Of a stretch of DNA of 35,408 nucleotides, positions 1 to 7,351 are shown in pieces (the first letter of the stretch is position 1; every line of letters begins with the position of its first letter). The DNA is from Patescibacteria group bacterium. Lineage in GTDB: Bacteria > Patescibacteriota > Gracilibacteria > UBA1369 > UBA12470. Position numbers and translations under genes: made by a program. The notes beneath the pieces are model-generated. The model did no database searches, was not told where the DNA came from, and saw only the letters and a list, made by a program, of their open reading frames with translations. Where the stretch lies: positions 1 through 35,408 of the forward strand of contig JAHIUS010000012.1 of assembly GCA_018816885.1 (NCBI GenBank). Reading direction: 5' to 3'.

Positions 1-2
1 AC

Positions 3-143
3 GCAGACGGACTAAAAAGAGCTCACGGGAAGCTCCTCGAACTCGACACCAAGTTAAAAACCGGGAAAGTAAGCTACCTCGCTACCGCGAAGAATCATTA
101 TCTATTGCACGTGGAAAAGTTGATTGTGGAGAGTGCTAATTAG
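3..143 (+). CDS. holA: DNA polymerase III delta subunit, C-terminal fragment (probable)
   Basis: The frame is open from the window edge to a TAG at 141-143 and encodes 46 residues; the rest of the gene lies upstream of the window. The visible part is a basic amphipathic helix with the pattern L-x-x-D-x-x-L-K-T-G followed by a second helix, which resembles the last two helices of the clamp-loader delta subunit (the leucine-aspartate-lysine-threonine-glycine stretch is typical there). Delta opens the sliding clamp on DNA. The stop overlaps the 3' end of the convergent gene by a few bases. Only a short piece is visible, so the assignment is tentative; another helical C-terminus is possible. Confidence 0.5.
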   Translation, partial: ADGLKRAHGKLLELDTKLKTGKVSYLATAKNHYLLHVEKLIVESAN

Positions 144-597
144 CCCTTCGCTCCATCCGCGATGAAACAAACTGCCGGTTTATCTCACCCCAGAATTGGT
201 CGTCTTTTCCGGGAACATAGAGCTTAGTAGGCGTACTGCCGCTAACCAAAGATTCTTCCCAGAACAGATGTGGCGCAGGATTATCAACTGTACGCATAAA
301 ACTCAATCCATCATAAGCCATAAGCGCAAACATTATATGTTCCCCGGGATATTTCGCCTTGTATCTCTCCAAAACAATCTTAGATCTAGTGACCCACTGC
401 TCATAATCAACGACGCTTCCATCAACAATAGACTCCATCCCCGGAGGATGATACGGTTCAACATCAGAATTACTCATCAAGTCACTCGCCACATGGTGAC
501 TTAGATTATCAGGCAAAGTGCTACAGTAAGCTTGAATCTTCGCAACCTCAGCCTCCCAAGCTGTTGCCCTCTTATCGCAATCCGCAGGAGTTTCCAT
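136..597 (-). CDS. Hypothetical protein, 153 aa
   Basis: I do not recognise this protein. It is soluble, has no signal peptide or membrane segment, and is fairly acidic with many aromatic residues (Trp/Tyr/Phe spread through the second half). The ATG at 597 is preceded by an extended -10 (TGaTATTTT, plus-strand 626-634) with a TTTGAT -35 at 17-nt spacing. No Shine-Dalgarno sequence is visible. It converges on the probable holA gene with an 8-nt overlap of the 3' ends. A similar style of small soluble orphan occurs at 28975-29577, but I see no clear sequence relation. Confidence 0.6.
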   Translation of the reverse strand: METPADCDKRATAWEAEVAKIQAYCSTLPDNLSHHVASDLMSNSDVEPYHPPGMESIVDGSVVDYEQWVTRSKIVLERYKAKYPGEHIMFALMAYDGLSFMRTVDNPAPHLFWEESLVSGSTPTKLYVPGKDDQFWGEINRQFVSSRMERRAN

Positions 598-625
598 AGT
601 ATTTTTGTTTAGATGTTAGGAGAAC

Positions 626-654
626 AAAATATCACAAATAAATCAAAAATCAAA
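626..654 (-). promoter_or_regulatory. Promoter for the 153-aa hypothetical gene
   Basis: On the minus strand: TTTGAT, 17 nt, TATTTT preceded by TG one base away (extended -10). The -35 box falls inside an AATCAAA heptamer copy. Predicted leader is about 20-25 nt with no Shine-Dalgarno sequence. Confidence 0.4.
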
Positions 655-741
655 AAACATCAAAAAAATACAAATCCTGGATCTATCCTCTTTGATCTTG
701 AGTTTTTGATCTATCCTCTTTGATCTATGATTTTTGATTTA
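641..741. repeat. Degenerate heptanucleotide array (a), upstream of four-helix-bundle gene
   Basis: Two AATCAAA copies at 641-654 are followed, from about 679, by a run in strict 7-nt register: TATCCTC, TTTGATC, TTGAGTT, TTTGATC, TATCCTC, TTTGATC, TATGATT, TTTGATT. The two halves are of opposite sense. The same units recur at 1191-1283 on the other side of the gene. Confidence 0.85.
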
Positions 742-752
742 CTTAAAAACTA

Positions 753-768
753 CCCCCCCCTTTTTTTT
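753..768. repeat. Homopolymer tract C8T8
   Basis: Eight C followed directly by eight T, 38 nt upstream of the start of the four-helix-bundle gene. Such tracts are prone to slippage in replication and in sequencing. Confidence 0.8.
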
Positions 769-789
769 AATCTAAATTTAATGTCGATG

Positions 790-798
790 TGATATCTT
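790..798 (+). promoter_or_regulatory. Extended -10 element of four-helix-bundle gene (leaderless candidate)
   Basis: TGaTATCTT ends 7 nt before the ATG at 806, so the predicted transcription start coincides with the start codon. No good -35 box is seen at 16-18 nt. Confidence 0.4.
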
Positions 799-805
799 CT
801 CGAGT

Positions 806-1195
806 ATGAACATAAAAGATTTGGAAAAATCAATCGGCTGGAAAATCGGATATGAATTATCATTAGCCATATATCAAATAACCAAGAAATTCCCGAAAGA
901 GGAATTGTACTGCCTAACCAGTCAAATGAGACGATCAGCATTATCAATACCTTTAAATATTACAGAAGGCTTATTCCGAAGCACCAAAAAAGAATTATCA
1001 CGATTTTTCATAATTGCCAGAGGATCCGCAGGAGAATTGCACACACAGTTATTACTGGCCCATGATTTAGGATACATAACAGAAGTAGAAGCAAATAATC
1101 TAACATCAAAAACAGTCGAAATAATCAAAATCCTAACATCCTCGATCAAAACCCTAAGAGGCTATAACAATCGTCACAACCCTCAGGGTCTTTGA
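806..1195 (+). CDS. Four-helix-bundle protein (S23 / 23S rRNA intervening-sequence family)
   Basis: The 129-aa protein matches the family pattern: W-K-x-G-Y-E-L-S near residue 12, then I-Y-x-x-T-K-x-F-P-x-E-E near 22-33, then L-T-S-Q-M-R-R-S-A-x-S-I-P-x-N-I-x-E-G near 37-55, and R-F-x-x-I-A-x-G-S-x-x-E-L near 65-78. Family members form pentameric four-helix bundles; some are encoded inside 23S rRNA genes and the related Avd protein serves diversity-generating retroelements. Here it stands alone: no rRNA and no reverse transcriptase lie nearby. The last residues and the TGA stop run into a heptamer array (TGA lies in a TGATCTT unit). It is flanked on both sides by arrays of the same units and converges on glnA. 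The molecular function of stand-alone members is not established. Confidence 0.85.
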   Translation: MNIKDLEKSIGWKIGYELSLAIYQITKKFPKEELYCLTSQMRRSALSIPLNITEGLFRSTKKELSRFFIIARGSAGELHTQLLLAHDLGYITEVEANNLTSKTVEIIKILTSSIKTLRGYNNRHNPQGL

Positions 1196-1283
1196 TCTTT
1201 GATTTTTAATCTTTGATCTTTGATCTTTGATTTTTGATCTTTGATTTTTGATCTTGAGTCTTGAGTCTTGAGTTTTTGATCTA
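1191..1283. repeat. Degenerate heptanucleotide array (b) between four-helix-bundle gene and glnA
   Basis: Thirteen consecutive units in unbroken 7-nt register, variants of TTTGATC, TTTGATT and TTGAGTC. The array fills the whole convergent spacer: one end carries the TGA stop of the four-helix-bundle gene, and the other (read on the minus strand, TAGATCA) carries the TAG stop of glnA. Confidence 0.9.
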
Positions 1284-2720
1284 ATACCTCTCCAAATACT
1301 CCTCAATCTCCCACCTACTAACAGCCGCCTTATATCTTCTCCATTCATCATTCTTCGCACGCATAAACGCTCCGTAAACGTGCTCACCAAGAGCACCACG
1401 CACCACATCATTCTTTTCCATGCTAAGCAGAGCTTGTTTCAAGCTATCGGCAAGACATTTTATCCCGACTTCTCGAGCTTTTTCATCTGTAAACTCATAA
1501 ATATCCTCCTCAACCGGAGCAGGTGGCTCAAGACCTTTACGCACACCATCAAGACCGGCAGCAAGCATAACCGAAAAAGCAAGATAAGGGTTCGCAGTCG
1601 GATCAGGATTCCGTAATTCACATCTGGTAGCAACGGCCGCGGAAGAAGCGGAAATATGCGGTACTCTGATAAGAGCGGACCGATTTGTCTGAGCCCAAGC
1701 AATATAAACAGGAGCTTCATAACCAGGCACAAGCCGCTTATAAGAATTAACCGTTGGATTCAGAACAGCATTCATCCCTTTGATGTGCAAAAGCTGTCCC
1801 GCAATAAAAGAAAGAGCCGTCTTAGAAAGCCCGTATTTATTCGAAGCACTTCCGTCATAGAAGACATTCGCCCCGGTCTCAATAGAAGAAAAACTTTGAT
1901 GAACATGCATCCCCGTCCCGTTAATCCCGGCAATTGGCTTAGGCATAAACGTCGCGTGCAGATCGTACTTGGCCGCGATAGCCTTTAACACCATCCGGAA
2001 AGTAATCGCATTATCCGCAACACTCAAAGCATCCCCATACTTGAAATTGATCTCATGCTGCCCGATAGCAACCTCATGATGAAGCGCCTCCACCTCAATC
2101 CCCATCTCATCCAGCGCAAAACTCATATCATTCCTGATCTCAATCGCCAGATCGTTGGTCTGATCGAAATACCCAGCCTTATCGTTCGGAAGAGGATTCA
2201 ACTCCTTCCCGTTCTTTTTAAAAAGAAAAAATTCCAGCTCCGGACCTGTATTGAAAATATATCCCAGCTTCCGAGCTTCCTCCATCTGTCTCTTAAGAAC
2301 ACCTCGAGGACAACCCTCAAAAGGCTCCCCGCTGGGCTTATAAACATCACAAATCATCCTGGCAGTAACATCCTTGCGCTCACGAGTCCAAGGCAAAATC
2401 GCAAAAGTATCCAGATCAGGCTTAAGATACATATCACTCTCCTGAATCCGAGTAAAACCCTCAATCGAAGACCCGTCAAACCAAACATTGTTATCAATCG
2501 CGTTCTCAAGCTTGTGAACCGGCAGCGTAATCGCCTTCGCCATCCCAAGAATATCAACAAACTGCATATTGATGTACCTAACACCTTCTCGAGCAACCAT
2601 TTCGAGAATCTGCTGCTTGGTCAAACCTGCTTTTTTCTTGAAAGAATAGTCATGCGCGTGCCTGGAATCTGTAAGCGGCACAGTAGCGGAAGGAGGTGCC
2701 TGAGTAGAGGTCGGGTACAT
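1281..2720 (-). CDS. glnA: Glutamine synthetase, type I
   Basis: Makes glutamine from glutamate, ammonia and ATP in the cytoplasm. From the ATG at 2720 the protein has 479 aa, a usual GSI length. Visible GSI signatures are the N-terminal beta-grasp with D-G-S-S-I-x-G-F, the metal/glutamate region with G-P-E-x-E-F-F-L-F, N-x-G-D-A-L-S-V, the ATP-binding K-P-x-x-G-x-N-G-T-G-M-H-V-H-x-S, and N-x-x-V-N-S-Y-K-R-L-V-P-G-Y-E-A-P followed by R-x-P. The frame is open 46 codons further upstream, but that extension is hydrophobic, low in complexity and outside the family alignment, so I reject it. The C-terminal region lacks a clear adenylylation-loop tyrosine motif of the GSI-beta type. It is divergent from a TrmB-like regulator, a plausible controller. 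Its TAG stop lies in the first unit of a heptamer array. Confidence 0.95.
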   Translation of the reverse strand: MYPTSTQAPPSATVPLTDSRHAHDYSFKKKAGLTKQQILEMVAREGVRYINMQFVDILGMAKAITLPVHKLENAIDNNVWFDGSSIEGFTRIQESDMYLKPDLDTFAILPWTRERKDVTARMICDVYKPSGEPFEGCPRGVLKRQMEEARKLGYIFNTGPELEFFLFKKNGKELNPLPNDKAGYFDQTNDLAIEIRNDMSFALDEMGIEVEALHHEVAIGQHEINFKYGDALSVADNAITFRMVLKAIAAKYDLHATFMPKPIAGINGTGMHVHQSFSSIETGANVFYDGSASNKYGLSKTALSFIAGQLLHIKGMNAVLNPTVNSYKRLVPGYEAPVYIAWAQTNRSALIRVPHISASSAAVATRCELRNPDPTANPYLAFSVMLAAGLDGVRKGLEPPAPVEEDIYEFTDEKAREVGIKCLADSLKQALLSMEKNDVVRGALGEHVYGAFMRAKNDEWRRYKAAVSRWEIEEYLERY

Positions 2721-2844
2721 TTCGTTTTGGGTTAAAAAAGCAAAAAACAGTACTTTCGTAACATGCCGATTTGCAAAAAAAAAGAGAAAGTTTTGGATCA
2801 AGAAAAAGTGGTAAATCCTTCCGACACCAGAATAGAACTGCATA

Positions 2845-2874
2845 TTGACTAGCTCCACTCACCCAGGCTACACT
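2845..2874 (+). promoter_or_regulatory. Promoter of the TrmB-like regulator
   Basis: TTGACT, 18 nt, TACACT on the plus strand. The predicted start near 2881 gives a short leader before the TTG start at 2908. Confidence 0.45.
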
Positions 2875-2907
2875 TCGACTGTCGAAAATTCCTACAACAA
2901 AACCGAA

Positions 2908-3639
2908 TTGACAACTTTACAAAAAATCCTTGAAAACATAGGTCTTTCAAAAAAGGAGTCAAAAATCTACTTAGCCGCAATCGAACTCGGGCTTTCACCC
3001 GCCTCAAAAATCGCAAAAACCGCCGGACTAAACCGAGTAACAACCTATGACACCCTGGAAAAACTCATGCAAAAAGGCTTCATCGCCAAACACAAACGCA
3101 AAGGAACCTTCCAATTCTCAGGAATAGACCCGGAAATAACCGCCCTGGACTTCCGCGCCAAAGCCAGAGAGTTCAGAAAAGCGCTCCCGGACTTCAAACG
3201 CCTGCAAGGAGAAACCCTTCACCCCCAAATCCAATACTTCGAAGGAATCGAAGGAATCAAAAAAATCTACCTGGATACTTTATCCTCAAAAACGGAAATC
3301 CTGAACTACACCGACTCGAAAGGGATCAGGGAAATCTGGCCCGAATACGACAAAGATTATGTCCAAAAACGAGTCGATAAAAAGATTTACCTCCATGGGA
3401 TCTCCCCCAACGACAACGAAGGCCAATCAGCAAAAGCCGCCGACTGGGACCGTCACCGCGAAATCCGGCTCGTAGACAAAAAGAACTATGACTTCTCAAA
3501 CGAAATCAACATCTACAATGACAAAGTCGCCATCGCATCATTCGGCAGCAATCCCACAGGCATGATCATCGAGAACCGCGACATCGCCAACACTCAAAGA
3601 GCCATCTTCAAGATGGCATGGGAGTTTGCAGGAAGGTAA
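2908..3639 (+). CDS. TrmB-family transcriptional regulator
   Basis: About 243 aa from a TTG at 2908. The N-terminal 70 residues form the winged helix-turn-helix typical of TrmB-like proteins: L-x-x-I-G-L-S-x-K-E-S-K-I-Y-L-A-A-I-E-L-G, then S-x-I-A-x-x-A-G-L-N-R-V-T-T-Y-D-x-L-x-x-L, and a wing ending K-G-F-I. The C-terminal part resembles the effector-like domain of small bacterial TrmB proteins (Y-F-E-G-x-x-G-I-K-x-I-Y, later I-x-N-D-K-V-A-I-A-S-F). Founding members regulate sugar transport, but the ligand of this type is unknown. The frame also contains a TTG at 2845, but it overlaps the promoter, and similarity begins at the second TTG. It is divergent from glnA, so control of glnA is possible but inferred. 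Confidence 0.8.
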   Translation: MTTLQKILENIGLSKKESKIYLAAIELGLSPASKIAKTAGLNRVTTYDTLEKLMQKGFIAKHKRKGTFQFSGIDPEITALDFRAKAREFRKALPDFKRLQGETLHPQIQYFEGIEGIKKIYLDTLSSKTEILNYTDSKGIREIWPEYDKDYVQKRVDKKIYLHGISPNDNEGQSAKAADWDRHREIRLVDKKNYDFSNEINIYNDKVAIASFGSNPTGMIIENRDIANTQRAIFKMAWEFAGR

Positions 3640-3658
3640 GACAGCATGCTATTTAGGA

Positions 3659-3859
3659 TCAAACATTTAGTTCATACTCTCCCCACCATTTATCACCTCC
3701 ATTATCAGCTTTCGGCAAAAGACGACCCATAGAAACACCAACCAAATCAGCAACTTCTTCTAACTCAATTATATCAGGGTTCCCACCCTCCTCCTGCCTT
3801 GCACTATGATCATTTTCGATAACCTCCTCCAATCGACGAACTCTCTTTTCCATACCCAT
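3659..3859 (-). CDS. Small hypothetical protein, 66 aa
   Basis: I do not recognise it. The first third is a charged, probably coiled-coil helix (E-K-R-V-R-R-L-E-E-V-I-E); the middle has an acidic helix, and the C-terminus is rich in Gly and Trp. The start is either the ATG at 3859 or the in-frame ATG two codons later. It lies downstream of gatA on the same strand, with a 58-nt gap between the gatA stop and this start. Codon content is like that of its neighbours. It may be real, but nothing confirms it. Confidence 0.4.
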   Translation of the reverse strand: MGMEKRVRRLEEVIENDHSARQEEGGNPDIIELEEVADLVGVSMGRLLPKADNGGDKWWGEYELNV

Positions 3860-3917
3860 AATATTTCCAGGTTAAAATTTAAATCGAACCCGATTATAAC
3901 CATTCAGCTCAAATAAG

Positions 3918-5336
3918 TCAACCCCTAATCTTCTCCCAAGCATCCCCAACCTGCAAAACTGTCTCCTCGTCAAACTGCCGACCCATAATCTGCAGCCCAA
4001 TAGGCAAACCACCGCTAGACTTTCCACAAGGAACAGACAACCCCGGAATACCGGCAGCACTCGCAGGAATAGTAAGCAGATCGGCCATATACATTTTCAG
4101 CGGATCATCAAGATTTTCCCCGAGCTTAAAAGCAGGATAAGGAGAAACCGGCCCGCAAAGAACATCAACTTCCTCAAAAACACGATCAAAATCCCGGATC
4201 ACAAGCGTTCTAACCTGTTGAGCCTTTTTATAATAAGCATCATAATAACCCGCGGAAAGCACATAAGTCCCAATCATAATCCTCCTCTTAATCTCCTCCC
4301 CGAACCCCTCGGTTCGCGCATTTCGGTAATAATCCATAAGATCCTCCCCTGTATCGGAAGGCTTTCGCCCAAACCTGATCCCGTCATACCTCGCCAAATT
4401 GGCGGAAAGCTCCGCCGGCATCGCAATATAATAAAGCGCAATCGCATACTTCATATTCGGCAAAGAAACTTCCTTGAGGATAGCGCCCGCCTTCTCGAGA
4501 GCTCTTACAGCCTCCATAACCTTCGAAGCTGTCTCTTCCTCAACTCCTTCCCCGAAATACTCTTTCGGAACCCCGATTTTGAGCCCCCGCACATCTCCCG
4601 TTAAAGCTTCCGTGTAATTCGGCACAGATTTATCCGGAGTTGTAGAATCTTTTGGGTCTTTACCTGCAATTTCTTGTAAAATCAAAGCCGCATCCTCCGT
4701 AGTTTTGGCAAAAGGGGAAATGGTATCCCACGAACTGGCCATAGCCATCACCCCAAACCTTGAAGTCCGCCCATAAGTAACTTTCAAACCAACACAGCCG
4801 CAAAGAGAAGCAGGCTGACGAACGGAACCACCCGTATCCGTCCCCATCGCTCCCAAACACATATCATCCGCAACACTGGCGGCACTACCCCCTGAAGAAC
4901 CACCGGGAACTCGCGCAAGATCATGAGGATTCTTGGTAGGGCCAAAACATGAGTGTTCTGTTGATGCCCCGCAAGCGAATTCATCCATATTTGTACGACC
5001 GAGAAGAACAGTCCCGGAATCCCGCAACTTGGAAATAGCGGTCGCATCATAAGGCGGCTTAAAACCTTTCAAAATCTTGGAAGCGGCCGTACATTCCCAC
5101 CCTTTCACACAATAAATATCCTTAATCCCCATCGGTATTCCGGAAAGCGGTGTCTTGATCTCAACATTGCGCGCGGCCTGCAAAGCACCCTCCTCATCAA
5201 CTTCGATAAAAGCATTAAGATCTTTGTTGCGTTTTTTAATACGATCGAGACAAGCTCGCGTAAGCTCCTCCGCCGAGAAATCCCCGGCCTTGAGACCCGC
5301 ATGCGCCTTGCTGATTGTAAGTTCGTTTAAATTCAT
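3918..5336 (-). CDS. gatA: Aspartyl/glutamyl-tRNA amidotransferase subunit A
   Basis: GatA releases ammonia from glutamine and feeds it to GatB, which converts Glu-tRNA(Gln) or Asp-tRNA(Asn) to the amidated form. The 472-aa protein carries the amidase signature G-G-S-S-G-G-S at 145-151. The Ser-cisSer-Lys triad can be placed at K72 (G-I-K-D), S147 and S171 (T-D-T-G-G-S-V-R), with the 75- and 24-residue spacings known for the family. Its ATG overlaps the gatC stop in an ATGA, so the two are translationally coupled. gatB is not in the window. The transcription unit begins with an HNH gene at 6444. Confidence 0.97.
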   Translation of the reverse strand: MNLNELTISKAHAGLKAGDFSAEELTRACLDRIKKRNKDLNAFIEVDEEGALQAARNVEIKTPLSGIPMGIKDIYCVKGWECTAASKILKGFKPPYDATAISKLRDSGTVLLGRTNMDEFACGASTEHSCFGPTKNPHDLARVPGGSSGGSAASVADDMCLGAMGTDTGGSVRQPASLCGCVGLKVTYGRTSRFGVMAMASSWDTISPFAKTTEDAALILQEIAGKDPKDSTTPDKSVPNYTEALTGDVRGLKIGVPKEYFGEGVEEETASKVMEAVRALEKAGAILKEVSLPNMKYAIALYYIAMPAELSANLARYDGIRFGRKPSDTGEDLMDYYRNARTEGFGEEIKRRIMIGTYVLSAGYYDAYYKKAQQVRTLVIRDFDRVFEEVDVLCGPVSPYPAFKLGENLDDPLKMYMADLLTIPASAAGIPGLSVPCGKSSGGLPIGLQIMGRQFDEETVLQVGDAWEKIRG

Positions 5337-5599
5337 AAGACTTTTCTGACCTTGATTTGGCGATTTTCAACCTCAAGAGGGCTACACGCAAGCAGATCAT
5401 CTCCACTGCAGATGGATTCATCGATCTCATCTTCGCGCATAACATCTTGGAGACCTGTGACCTGAGAAGTCGGTTCGACCCCTTCCGTATCAACCTCATT
5501 CAAAACCTCCATATACTCAAAAACACTGTCCAACTTCCTCTCCTCCTGCGGAGAAACATTTATACGAGCTAGATTTAAAGTTTTTGTTATTTTTGTCAT
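5333..5599 (-). CDS. gatC: Aspartyl/glutamyl-tRNA amidotransferase subunit C
   Basis: An 88-aa protein of normal GatC size. It has the N-terminal A-R-I-x-V-x-x-x-E helix, then the L-N-E-V-D-T-x-G-V-E-P-T-S-x-V turn and the R-E-D-E segment that wraps around GatA and GatB. GatC stabilises the GatCAB complex. Both ends overlap neighbours by 4 nt (ATGA): the upstream HNH gene stop overlaps the gatC start, and the gatC stop overlaps the gatA start. Because there is no Shine-Dalgarno sequence before the ATG, gatC translation probably depends on ribosomes finishing the HNH gene. Confidence 0.95.
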   Translation of the reverse strand: MTKITKTLNLARINVSPQEERKLDSVFEYMEVLNEVDTEGVEPTSQVTGLQDVMREDEIDESICSGDDLLACSPLEVENRQIKVRKVL

Positions 5600-6444
5600 A
5601 GCGAGGTGGATTTTATCACACTCACATACTTACGGTCTATTGAGTTTGGCTGCATCTGATCGCGAAGCCGCCAATCCCTGGGGTCATCATACTCGTTTTC
5701 GATTAAACCGGCATGAGCCATCTGATGATGGTGCTTGCAGAGTGGGACCAGGCGTTTGTGGGTTCCATACTTGGCGAATCTGTCGGGATGATGTATTTCG
5801 GTATATGGATCGTCACACATCGCACACCGACCATCATACTCTTCTTCAATCCTACATCTGTCGCTTGCTGAAATATATCGCTTGCCGTCCTTGGAAGGCT
5901 TGGACTTACGAACCATCGGTTTTTCTTCGACTTGATCGAGCAAAATACTAAGTGTCTCCTTGAGAGTTACCGGTCTTTTTTCTTGTTTTCCAAGCTTTTG
6001 ACGATATTTTTTGAGCCGAAATTCGATTTTCTTGTCAATCTTGAGAGTTGTAACAGGTTGATACCCGGGTAGCAATACATCCTTGCGATACTTTTCAAGT
6101 GTTCCTTTAGACAAAGTCTGAACCATTTCTACCAACTTCTCTTCTTCCAAAGGCAAAGATGCTACCGCCCCCACTTTTCCAAACCCTTGCTTCTCAATTT
6201 CCGCTTTCAACAAAGGCTTATCTTCAACTCTTCTATAAACAGACAGAACCACCCTTACAGTACTCTCCCCCATCCCACCAATAACCTTCGCAAAATGCTC
6301 AAGCGAATAAAACCCCTTCTTCTCCCAAAGCCTCCTCTTCTCAACCTCAGGCAATAGCGTAGCAAACTTCCGCTTCCATCGCCGCGCCTCACCGCCATAT
6401 TTTTGACAGAGGACAAAAAGCTCCCCATCAGACATTTTCTGCAT
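5596..6444 (-). CDS. HNH endonuclease-domain protein, paralogue A (heads gatCA operon)
   Basis: 282 aa. The C-terminal third is an HNH (beta-beta-alpha metal) domain: zinc pair C207-x2-C210, then E-I-H-H (H218/H219), then L-V-P-L-C236-x2-H-H, and H244. The N-terminal 120 residues are helical, with two helix-turn-helix-like stretches (F-Y-S-L-E-H-F-A-K-x-I-G-G near 45-57 and K-V-G-A-V-A-S-L-P near 90-98), like those found ahead of HNH domains in other bacterial families. A basic linker (about 130-190) joins the parts. It is clearly paralogous to the protein at 20099-20935 along its whole length, including the ending R-D-x-M-x-P-N-x-I-D-x-K-Y. The ATG at 6444 is used; an in-frame ATG at 6435 aligns with the paralogue's start and is an alternative. 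Its stop overlaps gatC. The role is unknown: nuclease, regulator or homing-like element are all possible. Confidence 0.85.
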   Translation of the reverse strand: MQKMSDGELFVLCQKYGGEARRWKRKFATLLPEVEKRRLWEKKGFYSLEHFAKVIGGMGESTVRVVLSVYRRVEDKPLLKAEIEKQGFGKVGAVASLPLEEEKLVEMVQTLSKGTLEKYRKDVLLPGYQPVTTLKIDKKIEFRLKKYRQKLGKQEKRPVTLKETLSILLDQVEEKPMVRKSKPSKDGKRYISASDRCRIEEEYDGRCAMCDDPYTEIHHPDRFAKYGTHKRLVPLCKHHHQMAHAGLIENEYDDPRDWRLRDQMQPNSIDRKYVSVIKSTSL

Positions 6445-6471
6445 AGTTTTAAGTAATCAATTTGTACCCGA

Positions 6472-6500
6472 AAAATACACCCCCAACAGGAGTAAATCAA
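6472..6500 (-). promoter_or_regulatory. Promoter with operator-like element of HNH gene A
   Basis: On the minus strand TTGATT, 17 nt, TATTTT. The spacer holds TACTCCT-N5-GGGTGTA, a decayed version of the perfect inverted repeat found at the same position before HNH gene B. The flanks (CTTGATTTACTCCTGTT; TTTTCGGGTA; AAATT) are also conserved between the two copies. Confidence 0.7.
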
Positions 6501-6556
6501 GCATTCCATATTGCACCAATTTCAATCCCCAGCATAGAGGTTAAATTTTCCTTAAA

Positions 6557-6585
6557 TTTACATTAAATCCCCCTTCCCGTATAAT
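6557..6585 (+). promoter_or_regulatory. Consensus sigma-70-type promoter, leaderless
   Basis: TTTACA, 17 nt, TATAAT. The -10 box ends 6 nt before the ATG at 6592, so transcription should begin at the start codon. Confidence 0.75.
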
Positions 6586-6591
6586 ACGGCC

Positions 6592-6897
6592 ATGCCAAAA
6601 ACACTCGAAAACATAAACAAAATCTCTTTTCTATTCTTCGCGATACTCGGAACGACCCATATCCTATCAATGCTGATGCTGGCAAACAACTGCCTGCCTC
6701 AAGCCGCCAACCTGTTATTCAGAACTCTTGACCTTCCTTTTCTCCTATCAACACTAATCTACGGCGGCAGCGCTCTCCAACTTTCACTCCGAAAAATCGG
6801 CTTGCACGGAAAGATACTCTCCCTTATCTTAATAACCCTTCTAAGCGCGATATTTGCGCTAACTCTGTATTTAAACTTCTTCTTCCCAGATTTATAA
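6592..6897 (+). CDS. Small membrane protein, 101 aa
   Basis: Three hydrophobic segments, at about 11-31, 46-62 and 74-96, make this an integral membrane protein with short loops. I do not recognise the family. It is the first gene of a plus-strand run with the nucleotidyltransferase (1-nt gap), ftsX and recO, driven by a consensus promoter that ends 6 nt before its ATG. Translation therefore probably starts on a leaderless message. Confidence 0.7.
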   Translation: MPKTLENINKISFLFFAILGTTHILSMLMLANNCLPQAANLLFRTLDLPFLLSTLIYGGSALQLSLRKIGLHGKILSLILITLLSAIFALTLYLNFFFPDL

Positions 6898-6898
6898 G

Positions 6899-7351
6899 AT
6901 GAAAAAAGTAATAGCATTCGGAACTTTCGATTATCTTCATGCAGGACATGAAAACTATCTTGAGCAGGCAAAAAAACTCGGCGACCACTTGACGGTAATA
7001 GTTGCCCGCGACGCAACCGTAAGAAAAATTAAAGGATCCGATCCGGACAACCGCGAACGACAAAGACTAAAAAAAATCAAATCCCTTCCATCCGTCGACA
7101 AGGCTCTCCTCGGATCAAAAGAAGATAAATTTCAAGTAATCCGCAAAATAAAACCCAACATTATAGCGCTGGGATATGACCAATTCGTTTTTACTCAACA
7201 ACTTCAAGGCCTCCTAATCAGGAATAATCTAAACACGGAAGTAACACGCCTCAAACCTTACAAACCCGAAATAAATAAATCTTCAATAATAAAACAAACA
7301 CATGCTAAAAAGCAGTCTGAATCTTGCCGCGAAGAATCTCTGGCGCAATAA
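6899..7351 (+). CDS. Cytidylyltransferase-like nucleotidyltransferase (RibL/TagD type)
   Basis: 150 aa. The N-terminus has the class signature G-T-F-D-x-L-H-A-G-H (residues 8-17; the HxGH nucleotide-binding motif), then V-x-V-A-R-D-x-T-V near 34-42 and K-x-K-G. The end of the core has the A-L-G-Y-D-Q motif. These features match archaeal-type FAD synthetase (RibL) and the related glycerol-3-phosphate cytidylyltransferase, which transfer AMP or CMP from ATP or CTP to a phosphorylated small molecule. The sequence alone does not settle the substrate; A-L-G-Y-D-Q and A-R-D favour RibL. The last 16 codons overlap the start of ftsX by 50 nt, and this tail is outside the family core. Confidence 0.75.
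   Translation: MKKVIAFGTFDYLHAGHENYLEQAKKLGDHLTVIVARDATVRKIKGSDPDNRERQRLKKIKSLPSVDKALLGSKEDKFQVIRKIKPNIIALGYDQFVFTQQLQGLLIRNNLNTEVTRLKPYKPEINKSSIIKQTHAKKQSESCREESLAQ

Noticed and set aside
806..1195. Four-helix-bundle gene as the Avd part of a diversity-generating retroelement
   Set aside because: No reverse transcriptase and no template/variable repeat pair seen in the window.
1191..1283. Repeat array as a CRISPR locus
   Set aside because: Units are only 7 nt with no spacers, and no cas genes lie nearby.
2721..2858. 46-residue N-terminal extension of glutamine synthetase
   Set aside because: Low-complexity hydrophobic stretch outside the family alignment; it would occupy the promoter region shared with the divergent regulator.
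5333..5599. Alternative genetic code (TGA as Gly)
   Set aside because: Genes such as gatC, gatA, ftsX and coaW end at TGA exactly where their families end, often in ATGA overlaps.
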